From the NCBI GenBank assembly GCA_050694175.1, contig JBOGXA010000009.1, positions 1 through 64,000 on the forward strand: 64,000 bases of DNA, given 5' to 3'. The DNA is from JBOGXA01 sp050694175. GTDB taxonomy: Bacteria > Actinomycetota > CADDZG01 > WHSQ01. This document shows positions 49,710-57,955 of this stretch, one piece after another. A program made the position numbers and the translations under genes. The notes beneath the pieces are model-generated. The model saw only the letters and a list, made by a program, of their open reading frames with translations, was not told the origin of the DNA and ran no database searches. The first letter of the stretch is position 1, and each line of letters begins with the position of its first letter.

Positions 49710-49715
49710 AAACTA
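49710..49715 (-). promoter_or_regulatory. Leaderless-type -10 element of the ferric reductase-like gene
   Basis: TAGTTT on the minus strand ends 6 nt before the ATG at 49703. TTGTGA about 19 nt further upstream could be a weak -35. Confidence 0.45.
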
Positions 49716-49842
49716 TCGAACTGTTACTACCCCTTCACAATGCGCAGTCGTCGGTCATCAGGGCCATCACGCCATCGACGTTGTGCTTGTTTGAAGGCGT
49801 CGTTGAACCTGTGGATGACTTCGAGAACCTCGCTTATCATCC

Positions 49843-50421
49843 TCACTCGGGGCTCCAGTCGGCGCTCCGTCCGAACATGGCCAGCAGCGCCGTCTGCTCG
49901 TCGGCGTCGGGGGGGATCTCGGGCCTCGGCCCGATCGCACCCGCCGCCCGGTATCCACCCTCAACGGACGAAAACCACTTCGCGCAGGCATCGACCAGCT
50001 CCGGACTGAGCCTGTCGTCGCCTCCCGCGCCGCGCGCGACATCCCAGGCGTGGATCAGGTGGTCGGCAAAGAGCTGCATCGTGTATTCGGAGCCGGGGAC
50101 GTCGCCGAACGACAGATGGGTCGTCCGCTCCATCGCCCCAGCATCGTGAACGGCTTCGACGGCGCGCCTGGCGGATGTCTTCCACGCCCCCTTGGGATCA
50201 TCTCCCAAGACGTCGCCGTCGAACCGATCCCCGACCTCGTCCAGCGTCTGACCCTCGAGCAGAGGCGGGGTCCACAGGTTCTCCGACACAACGTGGTTGA
50301 CAACCGTCCGCACGTCCCAGTCGGAGCATGGCGTGGGGGCACCCCACTGGTCGTCCGCCACCGCCTTCACTCGCCTCGCGAACTCGGCGATCGCACGCCG
50401 ATGAAGCTCAACAGGATCCAC
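49843..50421 (-). CDS. TIGR03086-type metal-binding protein (mycothiol isomerase-like fold)
   Basis: 192 residues. The N-terminal four-helix metal-binding domain has TPCSDWDVRTVVNHVVSEN, with the first His, and MQLFADHLIHAWDVARG, with the later ones; this pattern is that of TIGR03086, related to mycothiol-dependent maleylpyruvate isomerase and DinB. The reaction is unknown. The family is largely actinobacterial, supporting the taxonomic guess. GTG start with GAGGGAGGAAATC upstream. Confidence 0.87.
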   Translation of the reverse strand: MDPVELHRRAIAEFARRVKAVADDQWGAPTPCSDWDVRTVVNHVVSENLWTPPLLEGQTLDEVGDRFDGDVLGDDPKGAWKTSARRAVEAVHDAGAMERTTHLSFGDVPGSEYTMQLFADHLIHAWDVARGAGGDDRLSPELVDACAKWFSSVEGGYRAAGAIGPRPEIPPDADEQTALLAMFGRSADWSPE

Positions 50422-50525
50422 GATTTCCTCCCTCAGCAGGCAGCGACATCCGCCCCGTCGTCTTGTGTGTGCGGGAAGCGAGTGGCCCCCGCAGGCGCAT
50501 CATCGCGCGCATAGAACGATGCTGC

Positions 50526-50903
50526 CTAGGTGGATGAGACCAGGGGGTCGACGCGGCTGCGGAGGACGCAGAACTCGTTGCCCTCGGGGTCCGCCAGCAC
50601 GACCCAGGTGGGGTTCCCCTGGCCGATGTCGATCCGGCGTGCACCGAGCTCTATCAACCGGTCGACCTCATCCGCTTGATCGCGGTCGACCGGGTTCACG
50701 TCGATGTGGAGCCGGTTCTTGACCGACTTGCCCTCCGGGACCACGGTGAAGAGCAATCCGGGCCCGGCTCCGTCCGGCCCTTCGATGTAGACGCTGTCGT
50801 CGTCTTTCTCGGTGATCCTGTAGTCGAGCACCGCGGCCCAGAAATCCGCCAGCCTGTTGGGCTCGGCACAATCGATGATGAGTTCGGTGAACCTGCTGGC
50901 CAT
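50526..50903 (-). CDS. VOC family protein (glyoxalase/bleomycin resistance fold)
   Basis: 125 residues. Two beta-alpha-beta-beta-beta repeats: FTELIIDCAEPNRLADFWAA in the first, LHIDVNPVDRDQADEV in the second, ending with VVLADPEGNEFCVLRS. The metal ligand set is partly changed (Asp and His at the usual places), so activity is uncertain. This subfamily is frequent in actinobacteria, with no assigned substrate. The start is the ATG at 50903 because GAAGGGAG lies before it. Confidence 0.87.
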   Translation of the reverse strand: MASRFTELIIDCAEPNRLADFWAAVLDYRITEKDDDSVYIEGPDGAGPGLLFTVVPEGKSVKNRLHIDVNPVDRDQADEVDRLIELGARRIDIGQGNPTWVVLADPEGNEFCVLRSRVDPLVSST

Positions 50904-51001
50904 GCGGCTCTCCCTTCGCTCGTCGACGTCGTCGCAGCGTAGCATAACCACTCATCTCGTTTCGCAGGTTACATCACCTGGACGCCCTCCGCACCCCCGC
51001 C

Positions 51002-51007
51002 TAGGGT
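51002..51007 (+). promoter_or_regulatory. Leaderless-type -10 element of the ECF sigma gene
   Basis: TAGGGT ends 7 nt before the ATG at 51015; no Shine-Dalgarno sequence is present. Confidence 0.4.
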
Positions 51008-51014
51008 CGATCTG

Positions 51015-51656
51015 ATGGCTCCATTCGACGAAACGAACCTCCTCGAGCGCCTGCGCAAAGGCGACGAAGCGGCGTTCGCGGAGTTCGTCGACCACTACGG
51101 ACCCAAGCTGAGGCGGCTGGCGCGCTCGTATGTGCCCGACTCGCTGGCGGACGAGGTAGTCCAGGAGGCATGGCTGGGTTTTCTCGGGAGCCTCGATCGG
51201 TTCGAGGGGCGGAGCTCGCTGAAGACGTGGCTCTATCGAATCCTCATGAACACCGCCACCAAGCGGCGGGCGCGCGAGGCCCGCTCGGTGCCCTTCTCGT
51301 CATTGGGGGCGGACGGCGCCGACGGGGATCACGTCGACAACGACCGGTTCCTGCCGCCCAACCACCCCCGCTGGCCCGGGCACTGGGCCTCACCACCCCG
51401 ATCGTGGGAGGGCATCCCCGAGTCCACTCTGCTGTCTCAGGAGGTCTTGGATGTGATCGAGAAGGCCCTTGCGGGTCTTCCTCGCGCCCAGCGCGGCACG
51501 CTCATACTCCGGGACGTGGAGGGTCTCGGAGCGAAAGACGTCTGTAACTTACTGGGGGTGTCCGGAACTAACCAGCGAGTGCTTCTCCATCGTGCCCGAT
51601 CGGCGGTCCGGGCTGCGCTGGAGGCTTATTTCAAGGACGACGATGAATCGGGTTGA
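51015..51656 (+). CDS. ECF-type RNA polymerase sigma factor
   Basis: 213 residues. Region 2 (about 18-90) has FVDHYGPKLRRLARSYV, DEVVQEAWLGFLGSLDRFEG and LKTWLYRILMNTATKRRA. Region 4 (about 145-205) has ALAGLPRAQRGTLILRDVEG and the helix-turn-helix AKDVCNLLGVSGTNQRVLLH. The linker between them is long and rich in Pro and Trp. The zinc anti-sigma gene starts inside its 3' end, so the pair is coupled. The signal is unknown. Confidence 0.92.
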   Translation: MAPFDETNLLERLRKGDEAAFAEFVDHYGPKLRRLARSYVPDSLADEVVQEAWLGFLGSLDRFEGRSSLKTWLYRILMNTATKRRAREARSVPFSSLGADGADGDHVDNDRFLPPNHPRWPGHWASPPRSWEGIPESTLLSQEVLDVIEKALAGLPRAQRGTLILRDVEGLGAKDVCNLLGVSGTNQRVLLHRARSAVRAALEAYFKDDDESG

Positions 51657-51900
51657 GGAGATGTCGTGTAAAGAGATCGTCGGGCTCGTCACCGACTACC
51701 TCGAGGGAACGCTCTCCTCGGCGCAGGTCGAACGCTTCGAGCTGCACCTCGAGGGGTGCGAAGGATGCGCAAACTACCTCAACCAGATGCGCCGAACGAT
51801 CGAGCTAACGGGATGGCTCACAGAGGACTCGCTGTCGCCCGCGGCGAGCGCCGCGTTGCTCCACGCCTTTCGCGATTGGAAGGCAGGCCAGAACCTGTAA
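51643..51900 (+). CDS. Zinc-finger anti-sigma factor
   Basis: 85 residues. The ZAS motif is complete: an early Cys (MSCKEIVGLVTDYLEG) and H-x3-C-x2-C in FELHLEGCEGCANYL. Soluble, with no membrane segment, so it probably responds to a cytoplasmic signal such as thiol oxidation. The start is the ATG at 51643, which overlaps the sigma factor gene by 14 nt and has AAGGA upstream; an ATG at 51661 is the alternative. Confidence 0.88.
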   Translation: MNRVEEMSCKEIVGLVTDYLEGTLSSAQVERFELHLEGCEGCANYLNQMRRTIELTGWLTEDSLSPAASAALLHAFRDWKAGQNL

Positions 51901-51930
51901 GGGATCGCACCGACCCAAGGAGTTGAACCG

Positions 51931-52203
51931 ATGGCACAGTTGAGCGACCTCCTGCACGAAGCCGCTGAGACACATCATGTCGTCTATCGCATAACGGACG
52001 GCGAGGATCCCGACTGGGCCTCGTGGTATGCGGACTGGCTCATCAACCTCTCGGAGCTTCCCGAGATGCTCGGCACGGAGCCGGTGCGCAGCGAGCTCGT
52101 GCACATGCTCGTGACCCTCGACAAGCAGTACAAGGCCGAATCTCCCGATGAGCGCTGGGAGGATTACTACGCCTCCCGCCTGACCGAGCACTTCGGCTCG
52201 TAG
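51931..52203 (+). CDS. Small conserved protein of unknown function
   Basis: 90 residues, acidic, mostly helical by pattern (AQLSDLLHEAAETHHVVYRI, DWASWYADWLINLSELPEML, LVTLDKQYKAESPDERW). It is rich in Trp and Tyr. I do not recognise a named family, though small proteins of this type occur in many actinobacteria. CAAGGAG lies before the ATG. It follows the anti-sigma gene by 30 nt, so it may be part of the ECF operon. Confidence 0.75.
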   Translation: MAQLSDLLHEAAETHHVVYRITDGEDPDWASWYADWLINLSELPEMLGTEPVRSELVHMLVTLDKQYKAESPDERWEDYYASRLTEHFGS

Positions 52204-52219
52204 CGGGGCGGGTTCTCCA

Positions 52220-52330
52220 CTAGATGCGGTTGTGGTTGACCCAGTCGTTGCCGTCCCGGCTGTCGGCCGCACCGGCCGCGGCCAGCAGTTCAACCAGCAA
52301 CAGCAACCCGATCACTATTGCGAACTCCAC
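52220..52330 (-). CDS. 36-residue single-helix membrane peptide
   Basis: GTG start at 52330 with GGAGGAGG about 11 nt upstream, and a TAG stop at 52222-52220. The product has a hydrophobic N-terminal helix (EFAIVIGLLLLVELLAAAG) and a short polar tail (AADSRDGNDWVNHNRI). The DSRDG-x-DW tail resembles other tiny actinobacterial and chloroflexal membrane peptides as I remember them. The combination of ribosome site, helix and stop makes chance unlikely. It is divergent from the CGNR gene and converges with the 90-residue gene. Confidence 0.6.
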   Translation of the reverse strand: MEFAIVIGLLLLVELLAAAGAADSRDGNDWVNHNRI

Positions 52331-52433
52331 CGTTCTCCACCTCCTCCACTGGGACAAGCGTTGCGTTTGGCTCCGTAATGCCCTATCCTGTGTTTGATAC
52401 TTACACGATAGACGATTGTAGGTAACCAGTCAA

Positions 52434-52982
52434 GTGGACTTTGATCATTACAAGACCAGCGGGGCTCAGGTCGCCGCCGACCTCGTCAACTCCCTCGCCA
52501 CGCCGTCGGGGACCGAGCAGCTGCCCGACCCGGCCGCGCTCGCGGCGTTCCTCGAAGACCACGGCCTCGAGGCACCGGCGAGAGTCTCACGAAGGGACGT
52601 CGAGGAGGTGCACGCCGTGAGGGCGCGGATCCGGCGGGCATTCGAGGCGCCCGACGACGCGTCCGCGGCCGCGATCGTCAACGAGTTGCTGACCGAGTCG
52701 AGTGCCGTGCCGCGCATAACGAATCACGACCGCCGGTGGCACATCCACTACGGCCCCCAGAAAGGAGCGATCTCCGCCCGGCTGGCCGCGGTCGCCGCGA
52801 TGGGCCTGGCCACGATCATCTGCGAGTTCGGCCGTTCCCGGCTGGGAACGTGCTCGGCGGACAGCTGCGGAGACGTCTTCGTCGACACATCGAAGAACCG
52901 ATCGCGGCGTTATTGCAACGACACATGCTCGACCAGAACCAACGTCGCCGCGCACAGGGCGCGCCGCAAACAGACCGTTTAG
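52434..52982 (+). CDS. CGNR-type zinc-finger protein with ABATE domain
   Basis: 182 residues. An N-terminal ABATE-like region (VAADLVNSLATPSGTEQL, VEEVHAVRARIRRAFEA) leads to a C-terminal zinc finger, CSADSCGDVFVDTSKNRSRR followed by YCNDTCSTRTNVAAHRARR. Ligand Cys are complete. The CGNR tetrapeptide itself reads CSTR, a known variation. These proteins are thought to be transcriptional regulators. GTG start at 52434. AT-rich DNA at 52381-52420 likely holds its promoter, with the imperfect inverted repeat ATCCTGTG / TACACGAT. Confidence 0.85.
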   Translation: MDFDHYKTSGAQVAADLVNSLATPSGTEQLPDPAALAAFLEDHGLEAPARVSRRDVEEVHAVRARIRRAFEAPDDASAAAIVNELLTESSAVPRITNHDRRWHIHYGPQKGAISARLAAVAAMGLATIICEFGRSRLGTCSADSCGDVFVDTSKNRSRRYCNDTCSTRTNVAAHRARRKQTV

Positions 52983-53025
52983 GGAAGCGCTTGCGAAGCC
53001 ACCGCGCACCGGCGATCCTGTGACC

Positions 53026-53961
53026 ATGTCCCACGACCACTCCCCCCGTCCCGTTACCCGCAGCATGCAAACCCGCGCTCTGTGGGTTGCACTGAGCATC
53101 AACTCGGTACTTCTGGTCGCGGAGGTAATCGGAGCGATCATGTTCGGTTCGCTGGCGCTATTTGCGGACGCGGCACACCTTCTTTCCGACGTCTTCGGCT
53201 TGGCCATCGCCCTTGGCGCCCACCGGCTCATGGCGCGTCCGGCGTCTGCCCGCCATTCGTACGGTATGCAGCGCGCGGAGGTGCTGGGAGCACTGGCAAA
53301 CGGAGTGATGCTCGCCGTAATCGTCGTGTGGATCTCGTACGAGAGCATCCGGCGAATCCTCGACCCCCCGACCGTCGACGGGCCCGGGTTGCTTGTAGTC
53401 GGTGTCATCGGCCTTGCGATCAACGCCGGGAGCGCGGTGCTCCTCCATAGGGCTAGCGGGGACAGCCTCAACATGCGCGGAGCGTTCGTGCATATGGTGT
53501 CGGACGCACTGGGCTCACTCGCGACCGTCGTTGCCGCGGTTGCCATTGTCGTCTGGAGCGCTCACTGGGCCGACCCGGTTGCGTCCCTGGTCATTGCGAC
53601 GGTCATTGTGTGGGCGACGTGGGGACTGCTGCGAGAGGCGATTCACGTGTTGCTCGAGGCCACGCCGCGCGGCCTTGATCCCGCGGAGGTAGGGCGCGCC
53701 CTCGACTCGGCGCCGGGAGTCGAATCCGTGCACCATCTCCATCTCTGGAATCTGGCATCCGACGTGCGGGCACTGTCGGCGCACATCGTTCTCCGCGGAC
53801 CGCTCAACCTGCACGAAGCACAGAACCGCAGCTCCGCTCTGAAAGCCATGCTCCAGGATCGCTTCAGGATCGAGCACGCCACCCTCGAGCTGGAGTGTCA
53901 CGACTGCGAGGCGGCCGCCGATCCCCACGAATCCGCGGGGGCTTCGGCCCGGACAAGGTGA
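53026..53961 (+). CDS. Cation diffusion facilitator (CzcD/ZitB type) metal efflux protein
   Basis: 311 residues. Six membrane helices (about 17-200). The metal site is formed by two helix pairs: ALFADAAHLLSDVFGLAIAL (HxxxD) and GAFVHMVSDALGSLATV (HxxxD). A C-terminal cytoplasmic domain follows (about 210-295, HHLHLWNLASDVRALSAHI). It exports zinc or related cations with proton exchange. The start is the ATG at 53026; a GTG at 53020 is possible. Its stop overlaps the amidase GTG (GTGA), so the two are co-translated. Confidence 0.92.
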   Translation: MSHDHSPRPVTRSMQTRALWVALSINSVLLVAEVIGAIMFGSLALFADAAHLLSDVFGLAIALGAHRLMARPASARHSYGMQRAEVLGALANGVMLAVIVVWISYESIRRILDPPTVDGPGLLVVGVIGLAINAGSAVLLHRASGDSLNMRGAFVHMVSDALGSLATVVAAVAIVVWSAHWADPVASLVIATVIVWATWGLLREAIHVLLEATPRGLDPAEVGRALDSAPGVESVHHLHLWNLASDVRALSAHIVLRGPLNLHEAQNRSSALKAMLQDRFRIEHATLELECHDCEAAADPHESAGASARTR

Positions 53962-55319
53962 TCGACCCAGCCGGCCTCTCCGCATCCCGAGCCCTCGACG
54001 CGATCGCACGCAAGGAGCTCTCCCCCCTCGACCTGACGCGCGCGTGCCTGGCGCGGATCGAGCAGCTCGATTCTGTGATCCAGGCATTTCTTGTGGTCGA
54101 TGCCGACGCCGCGCTCGAGCAGGCGCGCACTTTGACCGAAGAGCTCGCCGGTAACGCAACCGCGCGCCCGCTGCACGGCATCCCGTTCGGGATCAAAGAC
54201 ATCATCGACGTCGAGGGTCTGACGACCACCGCGTCGTCGCGGGTGCTGGCGGGTAACGTCGCCCGCTCCGACGCGCCGGTGGTCGAGCTGCTCCGGGCGG
54301 CCGGCTGCGTGCTCCTGGGAAAGACCAACACGCAAGAATTCGCATATGGGGTCGTCACTGCCCCGACGTCCAATCCGTGGGATCCCGAACGGATTCCGGG
54401 AGGGTCGAGCGGCGGGTCGGCCGCGGCGGTGTCGGCGGGGATGTCGATCGCTGCCCTCGGGACCGACACGGCCGGCAGCATCCGCATACCGTCCGCCCTG
54501 TGCGGCGTATCGGGGTTGATGCCCCGCGCGGGCGCGTTCGCGATGGATGGGATCATTCCGCTGGCGCCGTCCCTCGACCGATGCGGCCCGATTGCGCGCG
54601 ACGCGACCGATCTTGCGGTCATCTGGAGCGCGCTCGCCCGGCATCCACTTGCACAGCCGGCCGCGCCGGGAAAGCTTCGGGTGGGGGCGCCTGCCGCCGC
54701 ATCGGATATCGGAGAGATGAGCCCTGCGGTCGACGACGCGGTGGAACGCGCCCTAGTCGTGCTTGCCGGCGCCGGCACCCATCGCGTCACCGTCGAACTC
54801 CCCCACCTTAGGGAGTGGGACTATCCACGCAGTGTGCCGCTCATGGTCGAAGCACTCACGGTTCACAGAGACGCCGGCTGGTATCCCGAGTACGCAGCCG
54901 ATTACGAGGAAGGAACCCGGGCCGCGCTCGCCTATGCGGAGAAGCTCGGTGGGGACACGCTTGCATCCGCGCGTCGTGACCTCGAGCGGCTAACGGGGCG
55001 GCTGATGGGCGCGTTCGAGTCCGTCGACGTCCTGGTGCTGCCGGCCACACCGATCCCCGCGCCCACCAAGGCAGAGGCCAGCGCCGTCGACGGCGCCCAC
55101 CGACCCCCAATCACCCGTTCGCTCACGCGCATCTGTGGCCCGGTCAACTGGTGCGATCTGGCCGCGGTCGCAATCCCGTGCGGATTCACAGCCGAAGGAC
55201 TTCCGATCGGCCTCCAGATCGTCGGGCGCAGCGAACGTACCGTCCTGGAGGTTGCTCTCCTCTACCAGAGCCTCACCGACTGGCACACCCGCCGGCCCGA
55301 TCTCTCATTTGCCCGGTAA
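53958..55319 (+). CDS. Amidase signature family hydrolase
   Basis: 453 residues. The Ser-cisSer-Lys triad is complete: Lys in GIPFGIKDIIDVEG, cis-Ser in PGGSSGGSAAAVSAGM, and the nucleophile in LGTDTAGSIRIPSALCGV. It hydrolyses an amide bond; the family includes GatA, but without gatB or gatC nearby this is a general amidase. The start is the GTG at 53958, which overlaps the stop codon of the metal efflux gene in a GTGA arrangement. The two functions have no obvious link. Confidence 0.93.
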   Translation: MIDPAGLSASRALDAIARKELSPLDLTRACLARIEQLDSVIQAFLVVDADAALEQARTLTEELAGNATARPLHGIPFGIKDIIDVEGLTTTASSRVLAGNVARSDAPVVELLRAAGCVLLGKTNTQEFAYGVVTAPTSNPWDPERIPGGSSGGSAAAVSAGMSIAALGTDTAGSIRIPSALCGVSGLMPRAGAFAMDGIIPLAPSLDRCGPIARDATDLAVIWSALARHPLAQPAAPGKLRVGAPAAASDIGEMSPAVDDAVERALVVLAGAGTHRVTVELPHLREWDYPRSVPLMVEALTVHRDAGWYPEYAADYEEGTRAALAYAEKLGGDTLASARRDLERLTGRLMGAFESVDVLVLPATPIPAPTKAEASAVDGAHRPPITRSLTRICGPVNWCDLAAVAIPCGFTAEGLPIGLQIVGRSERTVLEVALLYQSLTDWHTRRPDLSFAR

Positions 55320-55458
55320 GCGTCTGGGTCCAGAGTTCCGGACTCACGCTCATGCGACATCATCGGTCGGGCGGCGGCGCGCGACGTTCCTCGATGGCAC
55401 ATTGACAACCGTTGAGTCCGAAGTTCGGAGCCCGGCTTCAGCCGCCCTCTCCTCGGCC

Positions 55459-56166
55459 TTACGGGTGCTCACGGTGGCGGCCCGCCCTGACCGCCGCGAG
55501 TGCGCTCACCGCATTGATCCCCCCATGCAGCAGAATCGGGGCGATCAGGCCCCCGCTCCGCACCCGCAACCACGTGAGACCGAGCCCGGCGATCGTAGTC
55601 ACGAGCACCGCGCCCAGGACCGTGGCGCGCAGCTTGGCACCGCCCGCGTGGGGATTGTTGATGCGGATTCCGAGCATCGTGGGCGAGATGTGCCACAGGC
55701 CGAAAGCGAGCGACGCGCACAGGGCCGCGCCAAGTGTCGACATGCCGGTGTCTCGCCACGCGGCGAACAGGACGCCACGGAAAAGAACCTCCTCGACCAC
55801 TGCGGTCCCCAACGGGATGCGCGCCAGCACGTGGTAGGCGAGCGCGCCGCCGCTTAAGCCCACGACCCGCCTGTCGGCGATGCGGTGCGCATGACGCGAT
55901 CGGGCGAACACCAACGCTCCGATCCCGAATCCGGCGACCACGGCCAACGAGACACCCGCATCCGTGATATCGCCTTGCAGCCCGAGCTCGGCGCGGGACG
56001 GCTCGAGCGTCGCGGCGGTGACGAGCATGATCGCACCGGTAAAGGTCAGGTTGACCGGCACATAGGCGGCTTTGTGGAACGGCTCCCATCGGTTCACCGC
56101 GTTGTTGTAGGCAACCATCACCAGTGACAGCGAGAGTGCGAACCACATTTCCGCCAACGCTAGCAA
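55459..56166 (-). CDS. CPBP family intramembrane metalloprotease
   Basis: 235 residues with about seven hydrophobic helices. The CPBP motifs are EEVLFRGVLFA (Glu-Glu-x3-Arg), FGLWHISP (His) and LLHGGINAVSAL (His plus Asn), all intact. Members are Rce1-like membrane proteases, some tied to bacteriocin self-protection or signalling; the substrate is unknown. Start is a TTG at 56166 or the ATG at 56148. It lies 22 nt after the acyltransferase gene on the same strand. Confidence 0.87.
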   Translation of the reverse strand: MLALAEMWFALSLSLVMVAYNNAVNRWEPFHKAAYVPVNLTFTGAIMLVTAATLEPSRAELGLQGDITDAGVSLAVVAGFGIGALVFARSRHAHRIADRRVVGLSGGALAYHVLARIPLGTAVVEEVLFRGVLFAAWRDTGMSTLGAALCASLAFGLWHISPTMLGIRINNPHAGGAKLRATVLGAVLVTTIAGLGLTWLRVRSGGLIAPILLHGGINAVSALAAVRAGRHREHP

Positions 56167-56188
56167 CAGCTGCGTCGCGCGGATCGGG

Positions 56189-57307
56189 TCAGGCGGCCGG
56201 CCGCAACCGCTTGGTGGCAGCGAGCAGCGGCACCGTCAGCAGTGCCGGCCCGATCACCCACAGAGGCCGCGTTACCCACCACATCAGACTCGGCTCCTCG
56301 GGGATGGACCAGACGGCCCTCATGAGGCCGTAGAACAACGCGAAGCCGACCGAGTGCCACAGGAACAGCGGCATGGCGTTGGCAGAGAGCCACGCGACGA
56401 ATCGTCGCATGCCCGGGCGCTCAGCGACCCGGACGATGCGTTCCCGGTATGCGACGGCGAGACCCACCTGGAAGTTCAGCAGCGCAACGATCGGAAGCGT
56501 CGGAGGTCCCATGTTCGAGAAGCGATCCACCGTCGAGGTCGTTCCCACCATCGATCGGGGATAAAGGCCCATGTTGGTGAGCCCCACCAATCCGGCGAAG
56601 CCGATCAGCATTAGCGCGTGTCCGAAGCGCACGGGCGCATTGCGCAGACGCTCCCAGGACCATCCGACCTGGTGAGCCGCGCCCCACACGAAGACCATGT
56701 TGAGCCATGCAACCTCGGGGTAACCGAAGCGGAAGCGCACGAGATCGACACCCATGGTGGCTACCGCCAGCCCGATGGGCACGAGTTCGCCCCAGCGCCG
56801 GTCGAGCCGGTCCCACAGCGGGACGGTGACAACGAGCGCCATGTAGACGATGAGGAACCACAGAGGCGATAGCACCAGCAAGACAGCGCGCGTCACCCAC
56901 AGGTCGGGTCCGGGGTGGAGTAGTGCCGCCGCGGTCCCCGCGCCGGCGACGACGCCAATCAACGCGAGCGCCGGCACGCCCAATTGCACGGCCCGGCGTT
57001 TGACGAACGTCGCCCATGCGCCCGGCCGCCCACGATCGCGGGCCCAAGCACGCGCGTGGACGAAGCCGCCGGCCACGAAGAACAACGGCATCACCTGGAG
57101 CACCCAGCTGAGACTCCACAACCCTGACACGTAGCCGATCGGGTTGTCGGCATGAGGGCCGTCGTCACGCCAGACGAGAATCGTGAAGACCCAGTGCCAC
57201 AGCACCACGGTGGTGGTGGCAAGCGAGCGCAACAGATCGATGAGCTCGTCGCGCCCCCCGCCGGGACCGGCCGGGGGCAGCATCGTGGGATGTGTCGGTT
57301 CGGCCAT
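56189..57307 (-). CDS. Membrane acyltransferase 3 family protein
   Basis: 372 residues with about ten hydrophobic helices. The first helix region (ELIDLLRSLATTTVVLWHWV) carries the R/H pattern of acyltransferase 3 enzymes, followed by MPLFFVAGGFVHARAW, where FFVAGGF is the family hallmark. Such proteins add acetyl or other acyl groups to extracytoplasmic glycans or lipids. The acceptor could be the glycan of the 9-23 kb locus, but 33 kb separate them, so this is only a possibility. ATG at 57307. Confidence 0.85.
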   Translation of the reverse strand: MAEPTHPTMLPPAGPGGGRDELIDLLRSLATTTVVLWHWVFTILVWRDDGPHADNPIGYVSGLWSLSWVLQVMPLFFVAGGFVHARAWARDRGRPGAWATFVKRRAVQLGVPALALIGVVAGAGTAAALLHPGPDLWVTRAVLLVLSPLWFLIVYMALVVTVPLWDRLDRRWGELVPIGLAVATMGVDLVRFRFGYPEVAWLNMVFVWGAAHQVGWSWERLRNAPVRFGHALMLIGFAGLVGLTNMGLYPRSMVGTTSTVDRFSNMGPPTLPIVALLNFQVGLAVAYRERIVRVAERPGMRRFVAWLSANAMPLFLWHSVGFALFYGLMRAVWSIPEEPSLMWWVTRPLWVIGPALLTVPLLAATKRLRPAA

Positions 57308-57412
57308 CAGCCGTGATCTCTCATGGGTATGGCCACTCTAGATGCGTGTGCACGTGGATCACTGGATCCGCGCCCCACGCCGCGTCCCGGGAGGGACGGC
57401 ACGAAACTGGAG

Positions 57413-57925
57413 CTAGGCGCGCCCTTCCGTTTCGAATTCGCGCAGGAATCCCTCGAACAGACGCCGGTGGCCTTCCTCGTCGTGCAGGATCTCGATGACC
57501 ATGTCCTGCGTCACGAGATCGAGATCGTCGGTGAACTCAATGATCTTGTTGTAGTGGTCGATCGCACCCGTCTCGGCCTCGATGACACCCTTGATCACAT
57601 GGACGATGTCAGTTTGGTGCTCGGGCGGCTGCAGATACTTCTGCTCCGGTGCAAAGTCCATTGAGCCCTGGACTATGCCGTACAGCTCCTTGATCCTGTC
57701 GCCGAAGCGGCGCGCGTGACCCAACTCTTCCTGGATGTCGCCCTCGAGGTGCTCGACGACCTCGCGAGCCCGAACACCGTCCGGGTTTATGGAGTTGGTC
57801 GTGTAGTTGATGACCGTCTCCATCTCCATCCAGTACGCCTGCTGCAGCATCCCAATGAGCTGCTCGCGCTCGGCCTTCTTGCCGTCAGACAAGATCCCCT
57901 TGTTCCCGTGCCGGTGATGTGTCAT
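57413..57925 (-). CDS. Ferritin-like di-iron protein
   Basis: 170 residues, four helices. Iron-ligand pairs: MEMETVINYTTNS, EELGHARRFGDRI (ExxH), VIEAETGAIDHYN and LHDEEGHRRLFEG (ExxH), the pattern of a bacterioferritin/Dps-like di-iron core. Function may be iron storage or peroxide detoxification. The start is the ATG at 57925, with AAAGGGG upstream. It converges with no gene and is followed by the acyltransferase upstream region at lower coordinates. Confidence 0.87.
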   Translation of the reverse strand: MTHHRHGNKGILSDGKKAEREQLIGMLQQAYWMEMETVINYTTNSINPDGVRAREVVEHLEGDIQEELGHARRFGDRIKELYGIVQGSMDFAPEQKYLQPPEHQTDIVHVIKGVIEAETGAIDHYNKIIEFTDDLDLVTQDMVIEILHDEEGHRRLFEGFLREFETEGRA

Positions 57926-57955
57926 TCGACGCCCCTTTCTTTCCAGGTACCTCTG

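Noticed and set aside
52850..52982. Loss of the CGNR tetrapeptide as a sign of a dead protein
   Set aside because: The zinc-ligand Cys are all kept, and CSTR-like variants are frequent in the family.
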